This document shows, in pieces, positions 54,552-63,100 of a stretch of 64,000 bases of DNA (positions are counted from its first letter, which is position 1; every line of letters begins with the position of its first letter). The position numbers and the translations under genes are program-made. This stretch comes from Polynucleobacter sinensis (GTDB lineage Bacteria; Pseudomonadota; Gammaproteobacteria; Burkholderiales; Burkholderiaceae): positions 264,816 through 328,815 of the forward strand of contig NZ_LOJJ01000018.1 of assembly GCF_001595985.1 (NCBI RefSeq), written 5' to 3'. Under the pieces are notes generated by a model. It saw only the letters and a list, made by a program, of their open reading frames with translations, ran no database searches and had not been told where the DNA came from.

Positions 54552-57047
54552 ATGGCTGAATCCCGTTCACGTACCTTTACGCCAAATCCAGGCATGATGG
54601 GTTCTGGGGATACAGCCTTGCAGGCTTTAAAAGTACCACCGCATTCTGTAGAGGCCGAGCAATCTTTGCTCGGCGGTCTGCTGATAGATAACGCAGCCTG
54701 GGATCGTCTGGGTGGCGTATTAACGGATAAAGATTTCTATCGTCCTGAACATGCTCTGATCTATAAGGTCATTCAGCGTTTAGTTGGCGACAACCATCCC
54801 GCCGATGTCATTACCGTGCATGAGGCCGTGAAGTCTGAGCAGGGTGGCGATTTAGTTGGTATCGATTACCTCAACTCTTTAGCGCAAAGTACTCCAAGCG
54901 CGGCAAACATTAAAGGTTATGCCGATATTGTTCGTGATCGCAGTATTTTGCGTCGCCTCATCGAGGTATCTGACAATATTGTCAATTCTGCATTTGTTCC
55001 TGAAGGCCGTTCGGTAAGAACTCTGTTGGATGAGGCTGAATCCCGCATTTTGCAGATTGGCGAAGAGGGTAGTCGTAAAGCCGACTATCTCGAGATTGAG
55101 CCATTACTGAGAACAGTTGTTGCTCGTATTGATGAGCTCTATAACCGCCAAGGTGGTAGCGACATCACTGGTATTGCCACAGGCTTTATCGATTTAGACA
55201 AACAAACCAGTGGCTTGCAAAAGGGTGACTTGGTGATTGTCGCGGGAAGACCATCGATGGGTAAGGCGCAACCGCTAGACGCTAAAGTCAAGACGGTTGA
55301 TGGCTGGAAATTGATGGGCGACTTGCGTTTTGGCGATCGCCTAGCTTCTGTGGATGGCCAGCATTCCATGGTTACTGGAATCTACCCGCAAGGCACTAAG
55401 CAAATATATAAAGTCACCTTTTCTGATGGTCGCGAAGCTGAGTGCTGCGATGAGCATCTATGGCGCGTGATGTATCGCGATTGGTCGGAACCTCGCGTAA
55501 TCAACACTGCTCGCTTAATGGAGATGTTGCAGTGTGTTCGATATAAAAACAGATTGTGGATCGATCCTGTCTCCGGTGATTTCGGTCATTCGAATGAACT
55601 GCCCGTGAATCCTTGGGTTTTAGGCGCGTTGCTTGGCGATGGCACTTTGGCTTTATCTCACAGCAGTGTGATGTTCTCGACAAAGTCACCTGAGCTTGTG
55701 GAACGCATGAATGAGCTGGCTGGCTATGAGATGGAATTAGTTCATGCGAATGCATACGACTGGAGATTGGTCTCCAAAGCTAGAATCGCTGCTAATGGCC
55801 AACGTCGGTCTGTGCCGACAAATCATTTCCGCTCGGCCTTGCGAGATTTAGGTGTGCTGGGTTGCAGGAGTTTTGATAAACATATTCCCGCAACCTATCT
55901 TGAGGCGAACAAGGCTTCCCGTCTAGCGCTATTCCAGGGTCTTATGGATACCGACGGCTGGATTGAGAAGTGGGGCTCTATCCGTTTTTGTACTGCTAGT
56001 AAGCAATTGTCGGAAGATGTTGCATCCTTAGCTAGATCATTGGGTGGCTTTTGCTCGGTCGCACAAAAACAATCTAGCTATACATACAAAGGTGAGAAGA
56101 AGAGCGGGCGCTTAGCCTATATTCTTAACATGAGTTTTGGCCCTGATTTTGAGGCTTTTACTTTGCCAGAAAAGAGGGAAAGGCTCAAGGCAAGCTGGAC
56201 TCGCCAGCGCAGACTTTCCTTTAGAAGTATCGAGCCAGCTAGATTTGCGGAAGCTCAGTGTATTTCAGTAAGTCACCCGGATAGAACGTACGTTACTAAT
56301 GAGTACGTTGTGACTCATAACACTGCATTCGCATTAAATATTGCCGAAAACGTAGCTCTGGCCGAAGGATTGCCCGTCGTTGTCTTCTCGATGGAGATGT
56401 CTGGCGAACAATTGGCGGCCCGTTTATTGGGTTCAGTTGGGCGCGTTGATCAAGGTCGTATGCGTACCGGTAAATTGCAAGATGATGAGTGGCCACGCGT
56501 TACCGATGCTATTGCTCGTTTAAGTAATACTCAAATTTTGATTGATGAGACTGGTTCTCTATCGAGTTTAGAGTTACGTGCACGTGCGAGACGTATTGCC
56601 CGTAATTTTGGCGGCACCCTTGGTTTAGTGGTGATTGACTATTTGCAGCTCATGAGTGGATCAGGATCTGAGAACCGTGCCACTGAGATTTCAGAGATTT
56701 CGCGCTCACTTAAATCACTCGCAAAAGAATTGCAGTGCCCCGTAGTTGCTTTATCACAGCTAAATCGTGGTCTTGAACAGCGCCCCAACAAGCGTCCAAT
56801 CATGTCTGATTTGCGAGAGTCTGGAGCGATCGAGCAGGATGCCGACTTAATTATGTTTATTTATCGTGATGAGGTTTATCACCCCGATACCACAACAGAT
56901 AAAGGTGTGGCAGAAATTATTATTGGTAAGCAGCGTAACGGTCCAATTGGAACTGTTCGATTGAGCTGGCAGGGTCCATATACCAAGTTCGATAACTTAG
57001 CGATGGGTTCAGTTGGCTACTCTTCTGGCGGATACGAGCCGTTTTAA
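54552..57047 (+). CDS. dnaB: Replicative DNA helicase DnaB, with in-frame intein
   Basis: The 831-codon gene encodes two exteins split by an intein. The N-extein (1-238) has the primase-binding N-domain (PPHSVEAEQSLLGGLLID) and ends GRPSMGK, the Walker A lysine. The C-extein (591-831) restarts TAFALNIAENVA and has Walker B LGLVVIDYLQLM, SQLNRGLEQRP and the arginine-finger region (SDLRESGAIEQDAD). After removal of 352 residues the helicase has 479 residues, the normal length. Without splicing the ATP site is broken, so the protein should be inactive until the intein leaves. Confidence 0.97.
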   Translation: MAESRSRTFTPNPGMMGSGDTALQALKVPPHSVEAEQSLLGGLLIDNAAWDRLGGVLTDKDFYRPEHALIYKVIQRLVGDNHPADVITVHEAVKSEQGGDLVGIDYLNSLAQSTPSAANIKGYADIVRDRSILRRLIEVSDNIVNSAFVPEGRSVRTLLDEAESRILQIGEEGSRKADYLEIEPLLRTVVARIDELYNRQGGSDITGIATGFIDLDKQTSGLQKGDLVIVAGRPSMGKAQPLDAKVKTVDGWKLMGDLRFGDRLASVDGQHSMVTGIYPQGTKQIYKVTFSDGREAECCDEHLWRVMYRDWSEPRVINTARLMEMLQCVRYKNRLWIDPVSGDFGHSNELPVNPWVLGALLGDGTLALSHSSVMFSTKSPELVERMNELAGYEMELVHANAYDWRLVSKARIAANGQRRSVPTNHFRSALRDLGVLGCRSFDKHIPATYLEANKASRLALFQGLMDTDGWIEKWGSIRFCTASKQLSEDVASLARSLGGFCSVAQKQSSYTYKGEKKSGRLAYILNMSFGPDFEAFTLPEKRERLKASWTRQRRLSFRSIEPARFAEAQCISVSHPDRTYVTNEYVVTHNTAFALNIAENVALAEGLPVVVFSMEMSGEQLAARLLGSVGRVDQGRMRTGKLQDDEWPRVTDAIARLSNTQILIDETGSLSSLELRARARRIARNFGGTLGLVVIDYLQLMSGSGSENRATEISEISRSLKSLAKELQCPVVALSQLNRGLEQRPNKRPIMSDLRESGAIEQDADLIMFIYRDEVYHPDTTTDKGVAEIIIGKQRNGPIGTVRLSWQGPYTKFDNLAMGSVGYSSGGYEPF
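55266..56321 (+). mobile_element. Class 3-type intein with LAGLIDADG homing endonuclease, in the DnaB P-loop
   Basis: The insert is 352 codons long, in frame, between Lys238 (codon 55263-55265) and Thr591 of the precursor (codon 56322-56324). Numbered from its own first residue it starts Ala1 (AQPLDAKVKTVDGWKLMGDL, block A), has His64 and Trp66 in ECCDEHLWRVM (block B), DOD endonuclease motifs VLGALLGDGTL (118-128) and LFQGLMDTDGWI (222-233), and Cys332 in AQCISVSHPDR (block F) and ends NEYVVTHN with Thr350, His351, Asn352 (block G). Ala1 plus the Trp-Cys-Thr set is the mark of class 3 inteins. Base composition looks similar to dnaB. Confidence 0.93.
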
Positions 57048-57081
57048 TCTTTCGGCCTGAAGGGCAGCTTGTTGATAAAAA

Positions 57082-57110
57082 AATAAAGCCTCGCAATGCG
57101 AGGCTTTATT
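57082..57110. terminator. Terminator between dnaB and the PsiF-type gene
   Basis: AATAAAGCCTCGCA (57082-57095) and TGCGAGGCTTTATT (57097-57110) form a perfect inverted repeat around a single A, between two convergent genes. Confidence 0.8.
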
Positions 57111-57127
57111 CGTAAGGGATTCTCTAA

Positions 57128-57400
57128 TTACTTAGCGTCACGCTCACACTTTTTCACAAAGGCATCTTTGGCTGCGCCGTGTAACGGCTTGCCATCTTTA
57201 CTCAATGCGCGAGCCTCACAGCCCGCATCGGCTTTTGCACCACCCATACATTTCTTGATGGAGGCATCTTTGGCTGCGCCATATAAGGGCTTACCATCCT
57301 TGCTTACTGCCTTAGCTTCACAAGCAGCTTGATCAGCGAAAGCATAAGTAGGAATAGCAAAACTAAATGCAATACTTAGGGCGATGATGATTTTCTTCAT
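57128..57400 (-). CDS. Exported PsiF-repeat protein
   Basis: The 90-residue protein (ATG at 57400, AGGAG 8 bp upstream; a GTG six bases earlier is less likely) has a signal peptide ending near AFA. The mature part holds two copies of the PsiF repeat: C-EAKAVSKDGKPLYGAAKDASIKKC and C-EARALSKDGKPLHGAAKDAFVKKC, each with a Cys at both ends, so two disulfides are likely. PsiF is known only as phosphate-starvation-inducible in E. coli; the function is unknown. It lies 30 bp after the MscS gene on the same strand. Confidence 0.9.
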   Translation of the reverse strand: MKKIIIALSIAFSFAIPTYAFADQAACEAKAVSKDGKPLYGAAKDASIKKCMGGAKADAGCEARALSKDGKPLHGAAKDAFVKKCERDAK

Positions 57401-57430
57401 ATTCACTTCTCCTGGTTGTTTACAACAAAA

Positions 57431-58252
57431 TTAACTTTGCTTCATTACCATATTTTGTGTTGCAACTGGCGCTGGGAATCCAGCGGCTGCGAGAGATTCA
57501 CTCATGACACGATTGGTATCAAAATACACTTGCCAGTAGTGATCATTATTGCAATATGGTCGCACCGCCAATACTGGGCCAACTAAATTGAATTCCAAAA
57601 TATTCACTTCAACTGCTGGGTCCTGCAGAACGTTGGGGATATCCGCAATCTTTTCACGCAGCAGCTTCATGGCGGCCGCTTGGTCTGCGGCGCCTGATAG
57701 TTGGCATTTCAAATCAACGCGACGGTATGGGGTATGGGTAAAGTTCTGGATGGTATCGCCCAGAATCTTAGTATTACCAATCATGGTTGCAATATTGTCG
57801 GGAGTGTTGATCGTTGATGAAAATAAGCCAATCTCCTTTACTGTGCCCGTAACGCCAGCAGCAGTAATGAAATCCCCCACCTTAAATGGGCGCAACACGA
57901 TCACAAATACACCTGCAGCAAAATTGGAGAGGAGTCCCGCCCATGCGGCGCCGATTGCTACGCCTGCGGTGGCAATTAAGGCGGCAAAACTAGTGGTCTG
58001 AATGCCAAAATATCCTAAGATTCCAACAACCAAAAGAATATTCAAAGTTACAGAAACAACTGAGCCTACATAACGCAGAATTGTTGGATCGAGTTTTTGG
58101 GCCTCGAGCGTTCTACGAATGACGTTTAGTGCAATTCCAATAAGCCAGCGCCCAACCACCCAAAAGGCTATAGCAGCTAGGATTTTCAGGCCAATATCGG
58201 TAGCGGCGGTTACTAGCAACTGCTGAACGTGTTCAAAATCAATATCTTTCAT
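57431..58252 (-). CDS. Small-conductance mechanosensitive channel (MscS family)
   Basis: The 273-residue protein (ATG 58252 with AGGA upstream) has three N-terminal transmembrane segments (residues about 15-37, 58-80 and 85-110). The pore helix reads AGVAIGAAWAGLLSNFAAGVFVIVLRPFKVGDF, with the Gly/Ala-rich TM3 and the PFKVGD elbow typical of MscS. The C-terminal beta/vestibule domain follows. Such channels release solutes when osmolarity drops suddenly. A TTG 24 bp upstream could also start it. Confidence 0.92.
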   Translation of the reverse strand: MKDIDFEHVQQLLVTAATDIGLKILAAIAFWVVGRWLIGIALNVIRRTLEAQKLDPTILRYVGSVVSVTLNILLVVGILGYFGIQTTSFAALIATAGVAIGAAWAGLLSNFAAGVFVIVLRPFKVGDFITAAGVTGTVKEIGLFSSTINTPDNIATMIGNTKILGDTIQNFTHTPYRRVDLKCQLSGAADQAAAMKLLREKIADIPNVLQDPAVEVNILEFNLVGPVLAVRPYCNNDHYWQVYFDTNRVMSESLAAAGFPAPVATQNMVMKQS

Positions 58253-58416
58253 TACTTCATTCCTATGTTTAATCAATGCGAGCTTTTAAGTTGATGTTTC
58301 AGATTATTTCTAATAACTATCTGCGTGGATATTAGCTATAGGGTTAATAGATATTAACTGAGAGGCTAATTATCATTATTAACTCTATAAGTAAGCACCG
58401 CAACTCCATGTGGTAG

Positions 58417-60162
58417 ATGCTCAACATTGGCCAAGATTCTATGAATCATTATTTATGCACCTGCTCTAAAAAATTATGCAAATTACTTGCGCTATCTTGG
58501 GTGCTATTAATGACGCAATGGGCTTTAAGTGATTTAGCAAATGCTCAGCCTAGCGCGGGTCAGTTACTGCAGCAAATCCAAACTGAAAATCCAGTAGTCT
58601 CTGTTCCTGAGCTTGATGGCCAAGATGGGAGGGGCAGACTTCCAGCGGCGACTCCCGCAGAGAAGAAGGTACTCATTAAAGAGTTTAGGTTTTCAGGCAA
58701 CACCAATGTTTCAGAGAAAGATTTACAAAGATTAGTTGCCCCCTACGTAAATCGTGAACTTACCTTTAATCAATTGAAGGCAATTGCCGATCAAATTACT
58801 AATTACTACCGTGAGAAGGGTTGGCTTGTTAGGACCCTGATACCTAAGCAAGACATTACTGATGGTGTTTTAACATTTCAGATTGTAGAGGCAATTTTTG
58901 GGGGATTCATTATTAATAATGAATCTACACGCGTATCTAATGAGCGTGTTGAGTCCTGGTTAAGCAATCAAGTTAGTCCTCAATCAAAATTTTCGCTGAC
59001 AGATCTTGATCGAGGAATTTTATTATTAAATGATCTACCTGACGTGAGTGCAGAAGGAGTGCTAAAGCCTGGAGCTAAGCCTAACGAAACAGATGTATTG
59101 GTTACAGTAGTTGATAAACCAAAAGTCGATGGCTATTTCGATGTTGATAACTATGGCGTTAGTTCTACTGGGGGTATTCGCGGTATTGCCAGCGCCTATC
59201 TCAACAGCCCATCAGGGTTTGGAGATCAGGCAATAGCTTATGCCATGTTTTCAGAGGGCTCACAATTTGGACGTCTGACCTATAACGCTCCAATCGGCAA
59301 GGATGGCTTGAGGGCTGGAGTCTACGGAAGCTATTTAAATTATCGCAACGTTGATTCAGCCTTTAATAGCTTGGGACTTACAGGTAATGCTGCCTCTGGT
59401 GGTGCTGAGGCTAATTACCCAATCATACGAAGCAGGTTAGCAAATTTGTATGCATTCGGAAGTTATGGGTTTAATACATTTGATAACAAAAGTAATAGTC
59501 AGACTACCAGCCAATACTCAAGCGCCGTAGGAGTATTTGGAATTTCAGGAAATAGGATTGATAGATTTGCTGGTGGCGGTTCTATTGCCGGATCATTGGC
59601 AGTTTCTTACGGGGATATTTTGCTCGATGGATCTCCATTGCAGTCATTAAATCAGGCCACTATTAATACTGGCGGCACTTTCTCAAAGTTGCGCTATACA
59701 TTAAATCGCTTGCAAACACTCACCAATAGCTTATCTGCATATCTTTCTGTATCAGGTCAATATGCTCAGAAAAATCTAGACTCATCTGAGCAAATGTATT
59801 TGGGCGGGCCATTTGCTGTTAGGGCTTATGCAGTTGGGCAGGGCGCATCCACCAATGCAAATTTAGCAACTGCAGAGCTAAGGTGGCAATTACCCAGACA
59901 GACTCAACTGACAGCCTTCTACGATATCGCGAGCGCGCAGACTTGGGCCAATGCTAATTTCACGGGTAACTCACTAACGAATCAATATTTAATGCAAGGA
60001 TTGGGGCTAGGTGCAATCTGGAGCGGGGCTAAAGGGGTTATCTTGAGAGCCGCTTGGGCTCACCGCACTGGCAGCCTTCCTTACTCAGTCGCTCAATACA
60101 TGAGTACCAATGGCGGCATGAATCAAAACCGTTTTTGGTTGAACGCAACAATTTCTTTCTAG
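58417..60162 (+). CDS. Two-partner secretion transporter, ShlB/FhaC/TpsB family
   Basis: TpsB proteins form outer membrane pores that export one TpsA partner. The 581-residue protein has a signal region (residues about 20-43, ending ANAQ), two POTRA-like domains (VLIKEFRFSGNTNVSEKDLQRLV about 86-108; then FQIVEAIFGGFII) and a C-terminal beta barrel with a final aromatic Phe (LNATISF). The conserved loop 6 motif reads VRAYAVGQ (about 470), where the usual consensus is VRGY. Met1 and Met9 are possible starts. The tpsA gene follows 2 bp after the stop. Confidence 0.93.
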   Translation: MLNIGQDSMNHYLCTCSKKLCKLLALSWVLLMTQWALSDLANAQPSAGQLLQQIQTENPVVSVPELDGQDGRGRLPAATPAEKKVLIKEFRFSGNTNVSEKDLQRLVAPYVNRELTFNQLKAIADQITNYYREKGWLVRTLIPKQDITDGVLTFQIVEAIFGGFIINNESTRVSNERVESWLSNQVSPQSKFSLTDLDRGILLLNDLPDVSAEGVLKPGAKPNETDVLVTVVDKPKVDGYFDVDNYGVSSTGGIRGIASAYLNSPSGFGDQAIAYAMFSEGSQFGRLTYNAPIGKDGLRAGVYGSYLNYRNVDSAFNSLGLTGNAASGGAEANYPIIRSRLANLYAFGSYGFNTFDNKSNSQTTSQYSSAVGVFGISGNRIDRFAGGGSIAGSLAVSYGDILLDGSPLQSLNQATINTGGTFSKLRYTLNRLQTLTNSLSAYLSVSGQYAQKNLDSSEQMYLGGPFAVRAYAVGQGASTNANLATAELRWQLPRQTQLTAFYDIASAQTWANANFTGNSLTNQYLMQGLGLGAIWSGAKGVILRAAWAHRTGSLPYSVAQYMSTNGGMNQNRFWLNATISF

Positions 60163-60164
60163 TC

Positions 60165-63100
60165 ATGAAGCCACTCTTTTCACAGCAAATTCTATTCTCA
60201 TGCCTGGTATTGGCTGGGTTGGTTCAGGCGGCACCCCCTTTGCCGGGAGCATTGCCAACGGGTGGAGTGGTTTCTAGTGGAAGCGCTAGTATTGCCACTG
60301 CAGGCAATACGATGACTGTCAATCAAAGTACAAATCGTGCCGCAATTAATTGGGATACTTTTAATGTTGGAAAAAGTTCTACCGTAAATTTTATACAACC
60401 AAATACTCAGTCAGCAACTCTTAACCGGGTCACCGGCAATAGCCCTAGCCAAATTTTTGGTCAAATTCACGCAAACGGGCAGGTGTATTTATTAAACCCA
60501 TCGGGAATCTATTTCGCTCCCGGTGCAATGGTCGATGTCAATAGCATTGTTGCAACTACGCATGACTTAAGTGATGCTGATTTCATGGCGGGAAAATCGA
60601 GCTTTTCAAGAAAAGGCTCTACAGCATCAGTAGTGAATGAAGCCCAGATTAGTGCAAGTATTGGCGGCTACATTGCATTACTTGCGCCCGAGGTCAGAAA
60701 TAATGGTGTCGTGATTGCGAAGCAAGGCACCATTGCGATGGCAAGTGGTGAGCTTATTACTCTCAATTTTGGCCCAATAAGTAAGTTAGAGAGTATTGCC
60801 GTTACCCCTGGCGACTTTAATGCTCTAGTTGTCAATAATCATGCGGTGCTCGCAGCTGATGGCATGGTGATTCTATCGGCTCGAGCAATGAATCAGTTGG
60901 CTAGCCAAGTGATTCAAAACGGCACTATTGAAGCTAAAGGAATCTCTAGTCAAGGCGGAAGAATTATTTTAGATTCTGGTATCAATGGATCGACGCAGAT
61001 TTCAGGATTATTGGATGTCACTTCAGATACCTCCAAAGGCGGACGCATTGAGGTATTGGGGCAAAATGTTCAAGTAAAAAGTACCGGTGTACTCGATGCT
61101 TCAGGCTCTACTGGTGGTGGTGAAGTACTAGTCGGTGGAAGTTGGCAGAACTCCGATTTGAGAGTCTCTCAAGCGATTACAACCACCATTGAGGCTGGCG
61201 CTAGTTTACGCGCCAACGCGACTGATTATGGTGATGGTGGAACGGTCGTTGCGTGGTCGGATGTGGTGAATCAAAATTCACAGACAACAGTTGCTGGTAA
61301 TTTACAGGCTAAGGGTGGCATCAACGGCGGTAATGGCGGTCGCATTGAGACCTCAGGATTTCGCGTCAATAGTGAAAATGCTTTCGTGGATGCATCTTCC
61401 CCAAAAGGTCGTGGTGGCCTTTGGTTGATAGATCCTAGCGATGCAACCATCAATCAAACCATTGCCGATGGCTACGCAAATACGCTAAATACTGGCACCA
61501 GTGTTCTGAATAGCGTCAATGGCAATATTGATACCGTTACTGGTGTGAATATTTCAAAAACCGCTGGGGGAGATGCGGCTTTCACACTTCAAGCTACGGG
61601 CAACATTGCTATTGCTTCTGGAACGAAGATTGAATCCACTTCTGGCAAGTTGGATGTTGTGCTCAATAGTAATAGCAATGGTGGTGGCGGTGCTGTATCA
61701 ATGACGGGTGCCACTATTAAGACAAATGGCGGCACGTTTACTTTGGGCGGAACTTCTAATCCATTGACAGGTTCTGCAGTTGGAATTGCCAGCAAGATTA
61801 CTGGCGCCTCAATTGATGGTGGAGAAATTACTACTGCTGGAGGTAATGTCAGTATTCGTGGAGAGGGTTTTTCGGGATCGCTAGGGGGAGCAGAAACGGC
61901 CTGGAACTCTACTTTTGGAGTTCGCATTGGTCAAAATGCCGTAATTAATTCTGGCGGTGGAAATATCACTATCGCTGGACTTACTGCATCTGGGAATCCA
62001 AATGCCTTTAGTCACGCCATTCTTTTTGGCGATCAAGGTTCTATTTCTGGAGGTGCAAGTATTCTCTCTGGATCCGGAAATATTGTTATCTCCGGCAATA
62101 CATTGGGTGGCGGCAACTACTCCAATGGAGTTTATTTTCAGAGTTCTCTAGCTCATCCTGTCACTATTTCTGCTAGTGGTGCTGGTAGTGTATCGCTGAC
62201 TGGATTTACAAGTAACCCTAGTACTTTAGAAAATCATGGTGTGTTTTTTGAGGAAGGCACCCAAGCAATTAGCACTCAAAATGGTGCGTTATCCATCACC
62301 GGTAAAGGTAGTGGTACAAATGGATATGGCATTGCCTTTCAGCATGCTGCTAGCACTAACAATACGACCATTGGCTCAGCAACTCAAACAGGAAATATTG
62401 ATATCACAGCCGATAGTATGTTGTTTGTTGCAACTACAAATGCAACTATTCAAGGTGCCGGTAATTTAACATTTAATCCGTTAACAAATTCAACTCCGAT
62501 TGAATTTGGTGCAAGCGGCCCCCTCACAAAATTAGTAGTTCCCAGTGCTGCATTTGGTTCACAAATTGCAGATGGGTTTTCTCAAATCAATATCGGCTCT
62601 ACTAGTGGAAGTGGTGCAATTTCTACAACGGCTGATTTGACGGCTAGAGATAATCTCGCAATTATTGGCGGCTCTGGACCCATCCAAATCTCTAATGTAA
62701 TAAATGCTGGTAGCAATACCCTTACGTTAAATTCAAGCACTTCGATCACTGAGTCTGGTGCTGGCTCTATTACAGCAGATAAATTATTGGTGCTGGGCAC
62801 ATCCGGCGCTAGCACTTTGCAATCTGCTAGTAACTCTGTGAATGTTTTAGCCGCAAATACTGGTTCACTAGCTTATGTAAATAGCGGCGCATTGACAGTA
62901 GGGGGGATTGATTTCACTTCAGGTGTCACTGCATCCGGCCCTATCAGCATTGCAACCGCTAACGGAAATTTAACGGTTGCAAACAATATTTCTACAGGCT
63001 CTACCTCTCTAAATGCAGTGAATCTGATTGCAGGAAGAGATTTCACCGCGGGTAATATTGCTGGCGGCAATATTGCCATCAACTCCGGAGCTCAAATTAA

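Noticed and set aside
54552..57047. dnaB and its insert as a prophage fragment
   Set aside because: It sits in the conserved rpsF-priB-rpsR-rplI-dnaB order with no phage genes; only the intein is a mobile piece.
61589..61927. Minus-strand open frame rich in Pro and Val inside tpsA
   Set aside because: It is the complement of Gly/Ser/Thr/Asn codons of the beta-helix; similar frames at 62582, 62873 and 61271 are rejected for the same reason.
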